Assembly: GCA_036871055.1 (NCBI GenBank)
Contig: CP141893.1
Coordinates: 1,922,001-1,986,000 of the forward strand
Source: Bisbaumannia sp015645095
Lineage (GTDB): Bacteria; Pseudomonadota; Gammaproteobacteria; Pseudomonadales; Halomonadaceae
Direction: 5' to 3'
Length of the DNA stretch: 64,000 bases
Made by a program: the position numbers and the translations under genes. Under the pieces are notes generated by a model, which saw nothing but the letters and a program-made list of their open reading frames with translations, searched no databases and had not been told where the DNA came from. Shown here one piece after another: positions 42,139-50,158 of this stretch. The stretch's first letter is position 1. Each line of letters starts with the position of its first letter.

Positions 42139-42717
42139 ATGGCATTCGAACTTCCCGCCCTGCCGTATGAGAAGAACGCGCTGGAACCGCATATCTCCGC
42201 CGAGACCCTGGAGTATCACTACGGCAAGCACCACCAGGCCTATGTGACCAAGCTCAATGAGCTGACCGACGGCACCGAGAATGCCAACAAGTCTCTGGAA
42301 GAGATCATCAAGTCCTCCTCCGGCGGCCTCTTCAACCAGGCGGCGCAGGTGTGGAACCACACCTTCTACTGGCACTGCCTCTCCCCGAACGGCGGCGGCG
42401 AGCCCAGCGGCGCCCTGGCCGACGCCATCAAGGCCAAGTTCGGCTCCTTCGACGAGTTCAAGGCGGCCTTCAACGCCAAGGCCGTGGGCAACTTCGGCTC
42501 CGGCTGGACCTGGCTGATCAAGACCGACGACGGCGGCGTGGACATCGTCAACACCGACGATGCCGATACCCCCATCGCTCACGGCCAGACCCCGCTGCTG
42601 ACCATCGATGTGTGGGAGCACGCCTACTACATCGACTACCGCAACGCTCGTCCCAAGTACCTGGAGAGCGTGTGGAACATCGTCAACTGGGACTTCGTGG
42701 CCCAGAACTTCGCCTAA
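42139..42717 (+). CDS. sodB: Superoxide dismutase, Fe type
   Basis: A 192-residue cytoplasmic superoxide dismutase. Metal ligands are His in EYHYGKHHQAY near 27, His in VWNHTFYWHC near 74, and Asp and His in DVWEHAYYIDY near 157-161. The Gln in FNQAAQVWNHTF and the AVGNFGSGW sequence favour the iron form. The start follows AAAAGGAG. Two strong hairpins follow the gene. Confidence 0.96.
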   Translation: MAFELPALPYEKNALEPHISAETLEYHYGKHHQAYVTKLNELTDGTENANKSLEEIIKSSSGGLFNQAAQVWNHTFYWHCLSPNGGGEPSGALADAIKAKFGSFDEFKAAFNAKAVGNFGSGWTWLIKTDDGGVDIVNTDDADTPIAHGQTPLLTIDVWEHAYYIDYRNARPKYLESVWNIVNWDFVAQNFA

Positions 42718-42736
42718 GCCTCCGCTTGACGAAGTG

Positions 42737-42793
42737 GCCCGGGCCATGGCCCGGGCAGACACGACAAGGCCCCGCTTCGGCGGGGCCTTGTCG
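42737..42793. terminator. Tandem hairpins between sodB and ugd-like gene
   Basis: A perfect 20-bp palindrome (GCCCGGGCCATGGCCCGGGC, 42737-42756) is followed by a 13-bp stem with a CTTCGG loop (CGACAAGGCCCCG and complement, 42762-42793). The genes on either side converge, so the second hairpin probably terminates both. Confidence 0.8.
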
Positions 42794-42815
42794 TTGCGGG
42801 ACGGCATGAGCCGCC

Positions 42816-44099
42816 TCAGGAGGGGTCGGCGCGGCGACCGATGCCTCGGTAGCTCAGGCCCTGATTCGCCACATAGCCGGGATCATAGATATTGCGGCCA
42901 TCCAGGAGCAGTCCCTCCTTGAGCAAACGCCTCAGCCGCGGCCAGTCCGGATTCCAGTAGCACTTCCACTCGGTGACCAGCAGCAGCGCATCGGCGCCCT
43001 CGCAGGCGGCATAGGGGTCGTCCGGGCACAGCGTCAGCAGCGGCTGCTCGCCCACCTCGGCGGCCAGCGCCGGCAGCGCCGCCGGATCATGCAGACGCAC
43101 CTCGACTCCCTGGGCCCAGAGGGCCCGCAGCAGAGGCAGCACCGGGGCATGATCGATACGCGCCGTGCCTGGCTTGAAGGCCGCCCCCCAGATCGCCACC
43201 CGGCGCCCGGCAAGCTCACCCTGAAAATGGCTCCACAGCTTGCGGAACAGGGTCTCCTTCTTCTGCTCGTTGATCTCCAGCACCTGCTCCAGGAGCGCCG
43301 AGGCGCGGCCCTGGGCGGACTGCACATCGGCCAGGCTCATCAGGTCCCGGGAGAAATTGGGTCCCCCGAAGCCACAGCCCGGATAGAGGTAGTCGTACCC
43401 GATGCGCGGATCGGCACCCATGCCCTGGCGCACCAGCTCCACATCGACCCCCAGGGTGTCGGCCAGGCCGGCCACCTCGTTCATGTAGCTGATGCGGGTG
43501 GCCAGCATGCCGTTGATGGCCAGCTTGGTCAGTTCGGCGGCGCGCAGCGGCATGCACTGGAAGACGTCGCGGCGGCGATTGAAGGCGCGCAGCAGCTCGC
43601 GGACCCGGGCGGTGGCTTCTGCCGACTCACTGCCCAGCAGCCAGCGACTGGGGCGGGTAAAGGTCTCCCAGGCGCGCCCCTCCTCGAGGCGGTCGGGCAG
43701 ACAGACCGCCCACTGCTGCGGCCCCAGATGGGCCGCCAGGCGCTCGGTCTCGCCCACCGGGAAGGTGGCGTTATTGACCACCACCAGCGGGGCCTCTTGG
43801 CAGGCGGCCTGGGCCGCCACGGCATCGGCCGCCTCGGCACGCTGGTCCGGTGCCAGGGCCAGCCAGAGCACCTCCACCGGCTCGGCGGCGGCTGGCTCGC
43901 CGAGGGTCAAGTCGCCCTCGGCCAGGGCGCGCTCCAACTGGTCGAGCAGCTGCGGCTCGCGTCTCAACCAGTCGGCGTGGCGCAGGAACGACCAGGGCGC
44001 GTCTCGGTGAGGCTGCCAGGTGACGTTATGGCCAACGCTGGCCAGGGCGGCCGCCGCGGTCGCCGCGGCGAGTTCACTGCCGATCAGGCGAATGCGCAT
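42816..44099 (-). CDS. UDP-glucose dehydrogenase-like protein lacking the catalytic Cys
   Basis: A 427-residue member of the UDP-glucose/GDP-mannose dehydrogenase family by its overall pattern: ELTKLAINGMLATRISYMNE near residue 200, GFGG-x2-F-x-R-D near 245, and a C-terminal domain with AIWGAAFKPGTARIDHAP. However, the active-site motif GGSCFPKD reads GGPNFSRD, so the catalytic Cys is replaced by Asn. The N-terminal NAD motif GxGYVG reads GSELAA, and the usual acidic residue after strand 2 is not seen. Oxidation of UDP-glucose to UDP-glucuronate by the standard mechanism is unlikely. It follows galU by 2 nt. It may be a regulatory, scaffolding or repurposed paralogue. Confidence 0.8.
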   Translation of the reverse strand: MRIRLIGSELAAATAAAALASVGHNVTWQPHRDAPWSFLRHADWLRREPQLLDQLERALAEGDLTLGEPAAAEPVEVLWLALAPDQRAEAADAVAAQAACQEAPLVVVNNATFPVGETERLAAHLGPQQWAVCLPDRLEEGRAWETFTRPSRWLLGSESAEATARVRELLRAFNRRRDVFQCMPLRAAELTKLAINGMLATRISYMNEVAGLADTLGVDVELVRQGMGADPRIGYDYLYPGCGFGGPNFSRDLMSLADVQSAQGRASALLEQVLEINEQKKETLFRKLWSHFQGELAGRRVAIWGAAFKPGTARIDHAPVLPLLRALWAQGVEVRLHDPAALPALAAEVGEQPLLTLCPDDPYAACEGADALLLVTEWKCYWNPDWPRLRRLLKEGLLLDGRNIYDPGYVANQGLSYRGIGRRADPS

Positions 44100-44101
44100 G
44101 C

Positions 44102-44989
44102 TCAGTCCTCGCCGGCATAGCGACCGAGGAGTTCCCGGAAGCCCACCCCATACTTGGGATGGCGCCGGGCGAAGGCGAGGATCGCCTCCAGATAGCCGAG
44201 CTGATGGCCGCAGTCGTAGGTCACGCCCTGCATGCGATAGGCGGCGACCCCGGTCCGGGCGCGCAGCGCCTCGATGGCATCGGTGAGCTGGATCTCGCCA
44301 CCGGCTCCCGGCGGCGTCTCGGCCAGCAGCGGGAAGATCTCGCCGGGCAGCACATAGCGGCCGATCACCGCCAGGTTCGACGGCGCCTGCTCCCGGGGCG
44401 GCTTCTCCACCATGCCCGCCAGGGGCAGCGACTCGCCCGGGGCCGGCACGCCGGCCTGGGGCTCGACGATGCCGTACTTCTCGACCCGCTCCCAGGGCAC
44501 CTCCTCGACCATCAGCTGAGCCTGGCCGCTGGCCTCGAAGGCCGCCACCATGCCCGCCAGGTCATTGCGGGCCAGGCCCTCGCCGTCCACCAGCACGTCC
44601 GGCAACAACACCGCGAAGGGGGCATCCCCTACCACCGGGCGAGCACAGAGCACCGCATGGCCCAGCCCCAGGGGCTCGGGCTGGCGCACGCTGATGATCT
44701 TGACCTCGTCGGGGACGATATTGCGCAGCTCCTCGAGCAGCTCGTGCTTGCCCTTGGCCTCGAGGGTCGTCTCCAGCTCGAAGTGCTTGTCGAAGTGGTT
44801 CTCGATGGCTCCCTTGCTGGAGTGGGTCACCAGCACGATCTCGGTGATACCGGCGGCGACGGCCTCCTCCACCACGTACTGGATCACCGGCTTGTCGACG
44901 ATGGTGATCATCTCCTTGGGGATCGCCTTGGAGGCGGGCAGGCAGCGGGTACCGAAACCGGCCACCGGCAGAACGGCCTTGCGAATCAT
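44102..44989 (-). CDS. galU: UTP--glucose-1-phosphate uridylyltransferase
   Basis: A 295-residue nucleotidyltransferase making UDP-glucose for envelope polysaccharides. The N-terminal signature AVLPVAGFGTRCLPASKAIP is intact, with the metal/UTP-binding IPKEM and the product-binding segment FAVLLPDVLVDGEG. The start at 44989 gives the family N-terminus; the 32-codon extension does not belong. It forms a tight operon with the degenerate UGD-like gene and diverges from mtaD. Confidence 0.96.
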   Translation of the reverse strand: MIRKAVLPVAGFGTRCLPASKAIPKEMITIVDKPVIQYVVEEAVAAGITEIVLVTHSSKGAIENHFDKHFELETTLEAKGKHELLEELRNIVPDEVKIISVRQPEPLGLGHAVLCARPVVGDAPFAVLLPDVLVDGEGLARNDLAGMVAAFEASGQAQLMVEEVPWERVEKYGIVEPQAGVPAPGESLPLAGMVEKPPREQAPSNLAVIGRYVLPGEIFPLLAETPPGAGGEIQLTDAIEALRARTGVAAYRMQGVTYDCGHQLGYLEAILAFARRHPKYGVGFRELLGRYAGED

Positions 44990-45136
44990 CGGGTTCCTTC
45001 CTGAGCGGGATTGAATCGGCCTAGTATGCCAGAGACGCCAGACCCACGCCGCCCCTCCGCGCTCGCGGTGGCCGACGGCGGACAAGGCGGCCCCGGAGCG
45101 GGTAGAATGACGGCATCTTTTTCGAGGAGCCCGACG

Positions 45137-46480
45137 ATGCCCACCCCGCCGGACGTCGACCTGCTGATCGAGGCCCGCTGGCTGCTGCCCATGAGCGAGG
45201 GTCTACCGACCCTCGAGAATCACGCCATCGCCATCCAGGGCGAGACCCTGCTCGGCCCCTGGCCCATTGCCGAGGCCGGCCGTCATGTCGCCCCCCGCGA
45301 GGTCCTGCGATTACGCCACCATGCCCTCCTGCCGGGGTTGATCAACGCCCATAACCATGCCGGCATGAGCCTGATGCGCGGCTATGCCGACGACCTGGCG
45401 CTGATGACCTGGCTCAACGAGCATATCTGGCCCGCCGAGGGGGCCCTGGTGGATGCCGACTTCGTCGCCGCCGGCACGCGCCTGGCCTGCGCCGAGATGC
45501 TGCGCAGCGGCACCACCACTTTCGCCGATATGTACCTGGCCCCGGAGGCGGTGGCCGAGGTCGTCGATGACATGGCGATGCGGGTCCAGCTGTGCACCCC
45601 GCTGATCGACTTCCCCACTTCCTGGGCCGGCGACTTCGCCGAGGGCCTGGCGCGCACCCAGGCGTTGATCGAGCGCTATGACGACCATTCCCGCATCCAT
45701 CTGGCCCTGGGCCCCCATGCCCCTTATACGGTAGGCGATGCCAGCCTGGCGAGGCTCGGCGAGGCGCGGGAGCGCTGGGGCCTGCCGATCCAGATGCATG
45801 TCCATGAGACCCGCGACGAGATCGACCAGGCCCTGGCGAAGGATGGCCGCCGGCCGTTGCGGCGCCTGCATGATGCCGGCCTGCTGGGGCCCCATTTCCA
45901 GGCGGTGCATATGACCCAGGTGGACGATGCCGACCTGGCGCTGCTGGCGGAGACCGACACCCGGGTCATCCACTGCCCTCAGTCCAACCTCAAACTGGCC
46001 AGCGGCTTCTGCCCGTTGGCACGGCTCCAGGCGGCCGGCATCACCGTGGCCCTGGGCACCGATGGCGCCGCCAGCAACAACGACCTGGACCTGTTCGACG
46101 AGTTGAAGAGTGCCGCCCTGCTGGCCAAGGGGGTCAGTGGTGATGCGGCCGCCCTGCCCGCCATGGCGGCCCTGGCCCTGGCCACCCGCGACGGCGCCCG
46201 GGCCCTGGGGCTGGATGACCACCTGGGCCAGCTGCGCGAGGGCTTCGCCGCCGACCTGGTCGCCGTGGACCTGGAGCACCTCAATACCCTGCCGGTGCAT
46301 CACCCCGCCTCGGCGGTGGTCTATGCCATGCATAGCCACCAGGTGAGCCATGTGTGGGTGGCCGGGCGCCCGCGGCTCGCCGAAGGAAACTTTATCGATA
46401 TCGAACCGGACGCCATTCGTGGCGACGCCGAGCATTATCGGCGTCGCCTGGCGTCCCTGGCCTCACAAGGAGACCGTTGA
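45137..46480 (+). CDS. mtaD: Methylthioadenosine/S-adenosylhomocysteine deaminase-type amidohydrolase
   Basis: A 447-residue metal-dependent TRZ/ATZ-family amidohydrolase. Metal ligands and catalytic residues are in GLINAHNHAGMSLMRGY near residue 72, HVHETRDEIDQAL, and ALGTDGAASNNDLDLF near 309. By synteny with Pseudomonas (mtaD-ubiG-mupP-yciK) it deaminates 5'-methylthioadenosine or SAH to the inosine derivatives. The start at 45137 follows GAGGAG; upstream in-frame codons lack family similarity. UbiG begins 1 nt after its stop. Confidence 0.9.
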   Translation: MPTPPDVDLLIEARWLLPMSEGLPTLENHAIAIQGETLLGPWPIAEAGRHVAPREVLRLRHHALLPGLINAHNHAGMSLMRGYADDLALMTWLNEHIWPAEGALVDADFVAAGTRLACAEMLRSGTTTFADMYLAPEAVAEVVDDMAMRVQLCTPLIDFPTSWAGDFAEGLARTQALIERYDDHSRIHLALGPHAPYTVGDASLARLGEARERWGLPIQMHVHETRDEIDQALAKDGRRPLRRLHDAGLLGPHFQAVHMTQVDDADLALLAETDTRVIHCPQSNLKLASGFCPLARLQAAGITVALGTDGAASNNDLDLFDELKSAALLAKGVSGDAAALPAMAALALATRDGARALGLDDHLGQLREGFAADLVAVDLEHLNTLPVHHPASAVVYAMHSHQVSHVWVAGRPRLAEGNFIDIEPDAIRGDAEHYRRRLASLASQGDR

Positions 46481-46481
46481 G

Positions 46482-47216
46482 ATGCCTCATACCGCCGATG
46501 CCGGCAACCACCGCCATAACGTCGATGCTGCCGAGATCGCCAAGTTCGAGGCCTTGGCCAGCCGCTGGTGGGACAGCGAGGGCGAGTTCAAGCCCCTGCA
46601 CGAGATCAACCCGCTACGCCTGGACTTTATCGATGCCCGCACCGGCCTGGCCGGCAAGTCGGTCATCGATGTGGGCTGTGGCGGCGGCATCCTGGCCGAG
46701 GCCATGGCCCATCGCGGTGCCCGGGTCACCGGTATCGACATGGGGGAGGCCCCCCTGGCGGTGGCCCGGCTGCATATGGCGGAGAGCGGCGTGGCGGTCG
46801 ATTACCGCCAGGCCAGCGCCGAGGAGATGGCCGCCGAGGCTCCCGGCCAGTACGACGTGGTGACCTGCCTCGAGATGCTCGAGCACGTCCCCGACCCGGC
46901 GGCGGTCGTGCGCGCCTGCATGACGCTGGTCAAGCCCGGCGGCGATGTCTTCTTCTCCACCATCAATCGCAACCCCAAGGCCTACGCCTTCGCCATCCTC
47001 GGCGCCGAATACGTGCTGCGGATGCTGCCCAGGGGCACCCACGACTACCGCAAGTTCATTCGTCCCGCGGAGCTCTCCCGCTGGGCGCGGGAAGCGGAGC
47101 TCAAGGTCTGCGAGCAGAGCGGCCTGGTCTACAACCCGCTAAGCCGGCGCTATCGCCTCGATGCCCGCGACGTTTCGGTCAACTATCTGATGCACTGCAG
47201 GCGGGAGGTCGAATGA
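46482..47216 (+). CDS. ubiG: Ubiquinone biosynthesis O-methyltransferase UbiG
   Basis: A 244-residue SAM-dependent methyltransferase catalysing both O-methylations of ubiquinone synthesis. The SAM loop is SVIDVGCGGGILAEAMA near residue 63, and the family features EIAKFEALASRWWDSEGEFKPLH (in part EIAKFEALASRWW), LEMLEHVPDP and HDYRKFIRPAEL are present. The start MPHTADAGNHRH follows AAGGAG. It overlaps or nearly abuts mupP. Confidence 0.96.
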   Translation: MPHTADAGNHRHNVDAAEIAKFEALASRWWDSEGEFKPLHEINPLRLDFIDARTGLAGKSVIDVGCGGGILAEAMAHRGARVTGIDMGEAPLAVARLHMAESGVAVDYRQASAEEMAAEAPGQYDVVTCLEMLEHVPDPAAVVRACMTLVKPGGDVFFSTINRNPKAYAFAILGAEYVLRMLPRGTHDYRKFIRPAELSRWAREAELKVCEQSGLVYNPLSRRYRLDARDVSVNYLMHCRREVE

Positions 47217-47242
47217 GCCCCCTGTGGCGGGGGGGAGACCGA

Positions 47243-47902
47243 ATGAACGCCCTGCCCCGCGGCCTGCTCTTCGACCTGGATGGCACCCTGGTGGATACCG
47301 CCCCGGATCTGGCGCGGGCCACCAACGCCCTGCGTGCCCACCATGGGCTGGCGGCGCTGCCTTATGAGGCGATCCGCGCCCAGGTCTCCAATGGCGGCAG
47401 CGCCCTGGTGACCCTGGCCCTGGGACTCCCCCTGGAGGCGCCGGGGCACGGCGAGGCGCGACAGTTCCTGCTCGATGCCTATGGCGAGGATGTCGCCGCC
47501 CATAGCCGCCTCTTTCCGGGAATGGCATGCCTGATCGAGCAGTGGAGCCAGGCCCCGCGGGCCTGGGGCATCGTCACCAACAAGCCCCGAGCCTATGCCG
47601 AGCCCCTGGTGGCGGCCCTGGGGCTCGCCCCCGGCGCCCTGTTCTGTGCCGACGACCTGCCGGTGAAGAAGCCCGCGCCACAACCGCTCTGGGCCGCCGC
47701 CGAACGCCTCGGCATCGCCCCCGAGGCATGCTGGTATATCGGCGATCATCGCCGGGACATGGAGGCGGCCCGGGCCGCCGGCATGACCGCGGTGGCGGTG
47801 GGCTATGGTTACCTGGACGACGCCGACCCCATCGAGGAGTGGCCGGCCGAGCGGCGCTTCGCCACCCCCGAGGCCCTGGTGAGCGCCCTGCTGCAACCTT
47901 GA
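47243..47902 (+). CDS. mupP: HAD-family phosphatase, probable MurNAc-6-phosphate phosphatase MupP
   Basis: A 219-residue HAD phosphatase. Motif I is LLFDLDGTLVDTAPDLARA at the N-terminus, motif II lies in IVTNKPRAYAEPLV, and motif III/IV is KKPAPQPLWAAAERLG with YIGDHRRDMEAARAAG. The Gph-like family is broad; placement between ubiG and a yciK gene matches Pseudomonas mupP, which acts in cell-wall recycling (MurNAc-6-P to MurNAc). An alternative in-frame ATG at 47213 overlaps the ubiG stop (ATGA). The two starts lie in a 30-bp near-duplication, so the true one is uncertain. Confidence 0.88.
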   Translation: MNALPRGLLFDLDGTLVDTAPDLARATNALRAHHGLAALPYEAIRAQVSNGGSALVTLALGLPLEAPGHGEARQFLLDAYGEDVAAHSRLFPGMACLIEQWSQAPRAWGIVTNKPRAYAEPLVAALGLAPGALFCADDLPVKKPAPQPLWAAAERLGIAPEACWYIGDHRRDMEAARAAGMTAVAVGYGYLDDADPIEEWPAERRFATPEALVSALLQP

Positions 47903-47918
47903 CGAACCATGACCCAAC

Positions 47919-47950
47919 GCAAGAACGGGCCCCTGGGGGCCCGTTCTTGC
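47919..47950. terminator. Terminator after mupP
   Basis: A perfect 15-bp stem (GCAAGAACGGGCCCC and complement) with a 2-nt loop lies 16 nt beyond the mupP stop, between converging genes. Confidence 0.8.
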
Positions 47951-47992
47951 ATTAGCGCGGTTCGAGCCATGCCCTGACACGCCAGGGGTAAC

Positions 47993-48050
47993 TCAGCCCT
48001 TGGCCGATAAGAGCGGTGACGCCACGGCTATCCGGGCCCATCGGGCGTGT
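47993..48050 (-). repeat. Decayed duplicate of the yciK 3' end
   Basis: This segment abuts the yciK stop and repeats parts of the last 60-75 bp of that gene. TCAGCCCTTGG occurs at the start of both, and GGTSACGCCWCGGCTATCCG recurs in both (about 27 of 30 positions around it match). An internal deletion has put the remnants in different frames, so it is not translated as an alternative end. Confidence 0.65.
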
Positions 48051-48812
48051 TCAGCCCTTGGGCGGCTGGGCATCGAAGCGCTGCCCGGTCACGCCTCGGC
48101 TATCCGGCCCCATCAGCCACAGGTAGGTGGGCATGATCTCTTCCGGAGTGCGCAGGGTATCCGGGTCCTCGGCGGGGTAGGCGCTGCGCCGCATCTGGGT
48201 GCGCGTCGCCCCCGGGTTGAGGCTGTTGACCCGCACCGCAGAGAGGTTCTCCAGCTCGTCGGCCAGCACCTCCATAAAGCCCTCGGTGGCAAACTTGGAG
48301 ACCGCATAGGCACCCCAGAAGGCGCGTCCCTTGCGCCCCACGCTGGAGGAGGTCAGGATCACCGAGGCATCCTCGGAGGCCTTGAGCAGGGGCAGCAGGG
48401 CCTGGGTCATCCACACCGGGCCATTGAAGTTGACCTGCATCACCTGCTCCCAGAGCTGGGGATTGTACTGGTCGAAGGGGGTCAGGCGCCCCAGCAGGCC
48501 GGCGTTATGCAGGATACCGTCCAGGCGGCCGAACTCCCGCTCCAGGGTCTCGGCCATGTCCTGGTAATCCTTGAGGGTCGCCCCTTCGAAATTGAGCGGG
48601 AAGATCGCCGGCTGGGGCCCGCCCGCCGCCTCGATCTCGTCGTAGACCTTCTCCAGCTTGGCGGTGGTGCGACCCAGCAGGATCACGGTGGCACCGTGGC
48701 GGGCATAGGCCAGGGCCGCGGCGCGACCGATGCCGTCACCGGCGCCGGTGACCAGCACGATGCGCCCCGCCAACAGGTCCATGGGGGGGCGATAGTCGAT
48801 CTTGCAGTTCAT
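48051..48812 (-). CDS. yciK: YciK-type short-chain dehydrogenase
   Basis: A 253-residue SDR oxidoreductase. The NAD(P) motif is VTGAGDGIGRAAALAYA near residue 21, the structural NAG is in LHNAGLLG, the catalytic Ser is in TSSSVGRKGRA, and Tyr/Lys are in YAVSKFATEGF near 168-172. The length and gene context (downstream of mupP in Pseudomonas) support YciK, whose substrate remains unknown. Here the gene is in the opposite orientation to mupP. Its 3' end is followed by a decayed duplicate of itself (47993-48050). Confidence 0.88.
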   Translation of the reverse strand: MNCKIDYRPPMDLLAGRIVLVTGAGDGIGRAAALAYARHGATVILLGRTTAKLEKVYDEIEAAGGPQPAIFPLNFEGATLKDYQDMAETLEREFGRLDGILHNAGLLGRLTPFDQYNPQLWEQVMQVNFNGPVWMTQALLPLLKASEDASVILTSSSVGRKGRAFWGAYAVSKFATEGFMEVLADELENLSAVRVNSLNPGATRTQMRRSAYPAEDPDTLRTPEEIMPTYLWLMGPDSRGVTGQRFDAQPPKG

Positions 48813-48820
48813 CGGAACTC

Positions 48821-49588
48821 CTAGAGGCCGCTGTCGTTGAGGAAGTCACGCCCCATGACGGCGGCATTGCTGTCCGGGTAATCGGTGATCAGCCGCTCGA
48901 GCAGTGTACGGCTGGCATCCGGCTGCCCCTGACGGGCCTTGAGCAGGCCCAGTTTGTAGAGGGCATCGGGCACCTTGTTGCTCTCGGGGTAGTCGTCCAG
49001 CACCGTCTGGAAGGCGGCCGCCGCGGGCTCCAGGCGGGTCTCCGCGGAATAGAGCTCCCCCAGCCAGTAGTGGCCATTGGCGGTCAGGTTGGTGTCCGGA
49101 TAGTCCGCCACGAAGGCCTCGAAGGCGGCGATGGCGGCCGGGAAGTCCCGCGCCTGGACGCGCTGGAAAGCGGCCTGGTAGGCGGCCTGGGCATCGGCGC
49201 CCGGGGGCGCGCTGCCACTCCCGGCACCGGCCTCGGCTACCTGGCGAGCCGCCTCGGTATCCACTTCCTGGGGCGCCACGCCGCTGGCCAGGCGCTGCTC
49301 CAGGTCCAGGTAGCGGGCCTGGGAATCGCGGCGCAGCTGCTCCAGCTGATGGCGAAGTTCCTCCACCTGACCGCGCAACTGCTGGATCTCGCGCTGCTGC
49401 TCGTCGAGCCGATTGAGCAGCATCAGGCTGCCGGAGGGCCCCTCGCGCACCTCGGCCTGTTCGTAGAAGGTGCGCGAGCGATCCGACAGATCCTCGATCA
49501 CCGGCTGGGCCAGTACGGAAAGCGGGAGCACCAGGGCTCCCGCACCGCACAGTCGGGCCAGACGGCGGCCCCTGTGACTGTGATTCAT
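48821..49588 (-). CDS. cpoB: Cell division coordinator CpoB (YbgF)
   Basis: A 255-residue periplasmic protein with a signal peptide (1-27), an N-terminal trimerising coiled coil (about 45-95) and C-terminal TPR repeats starting near residue 135 (AYQAAFQRVQARDFPAAI). CpoB links Tol-Pal to PBP1B during septal peptidoglycan synthesis. It is the last gene of the tol cluster. The start at 49588 provides the signal peptide. Confidence 0.95.
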   Translation of the reverse strand: MNHSHRGRRLARLCGAGALVLPLSVLAQPVIEDLSDRSRTFYEQAEVREGPSGSLMLLNRLDEQQREIQQLRGQVEELRHQLEQLRRDSQARYLDLEQRLASGVAPQEVDTEAARQVAEAGAGSGSAPPGADAQAAYQAAFQRVQARDFPAAIAAFEAFVADYPDTNLTANGHYWLGELYSAETRLEPAAAAFQTVLDDYPESNKVPDALYKLGLLKARQGQPDASRTLLERLITDYPDSNAAVMGRDFLNDSGL

Positions 49589-49604
49589 CACTCGCTCCTC
49601 GGCC

Positions 49605-50132
49605 TCAGTAGGAGAACACCACGCGGCGGTTCTGGGCGTAGGCATCCTCATTGTAGCCGCTCACCGCCGGACGCTCTTCGCCATAGCTGACCACTTCCAG
49701 CTGGGAGGGAGAGACGCCCTGCACCGAGAGGAAACGTTCCACGGACTTGGCACGACGCTCGCCCAGGCCCAGGTTGTACTCGCGGGTACCACGCTCGTCG
49801 GTGTGCCCCTGCAGCACGACGCGGGCATTGGGGTTGTTGCGCAGGTACTGGGCATGGGCCGTCAGCACCGGCTCGAATTCGCCGCGGATGCGCTCGCTGT
49901 CGAAATCGAAATAGATGGTGCGCACGCTGGGAATCCCCGCCTGCTGACCGTTCTGGCCGGCACCGCCGACGCCGACGCCGCTGACCTGGCCGCTTCCCAC
50001 CCCACTGGTGCTGGCACCACCACGGCTGCCATCCATGGAGCCGTCCTGGGTGCCGCCCGTGCTGGAACAACCGGCTACGAAGGCGAGAGAGAGCGCGACG
50101 GCCAGGCTCCTGGCATAAGGCTTGAATTGCAT
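49605..50132 (-). CDS. pal: Peptidoglycan-associated lipoprotein Pal
   Basis: A 175-residue outer-membrane lipoprotein. The lipobox is FVAGCSS near residue 22, a Gly/Ser-rich linker follows, and the OmpA-like domain has the peptidoglycan-binding motif LQGHTDERGTREYNLGLGE near residues 110-128. It anchors the outer membrane to peptidoglycan and interacts with TolB and TolA. It lies 26 bp after tolB and 16 bp before cpoB. Confidence 0.97.
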   Translation of the reverse strand: MQFKPYARSLAVALSLAFVAGCSSTGGTQDGSMDGSRGGASTSGVGSGQVSGVGVGGAGQNGQQAGIPSVRTIYFDFDSERIRGEFEPVLTAHAQYLRNNPNARVVLQGHTDERGTREYNLGLGERRAKSVERFLSVQGVSPSQLEVVSYGEERPAVSGYNEDAYAQNRRVVFSY

Positions 50133-50158
50133 TTTCCACTCCTTGATGAATGACAACG

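Noticed and set aside
46568..47242. Long upstream in-frame extension of mupP through ubiG
   Set aside because: The extension lies in another frame of ubiG and is G/R/P-rich nonsense; HAD similarity starts at the ATG at 47243 or at most 47213.
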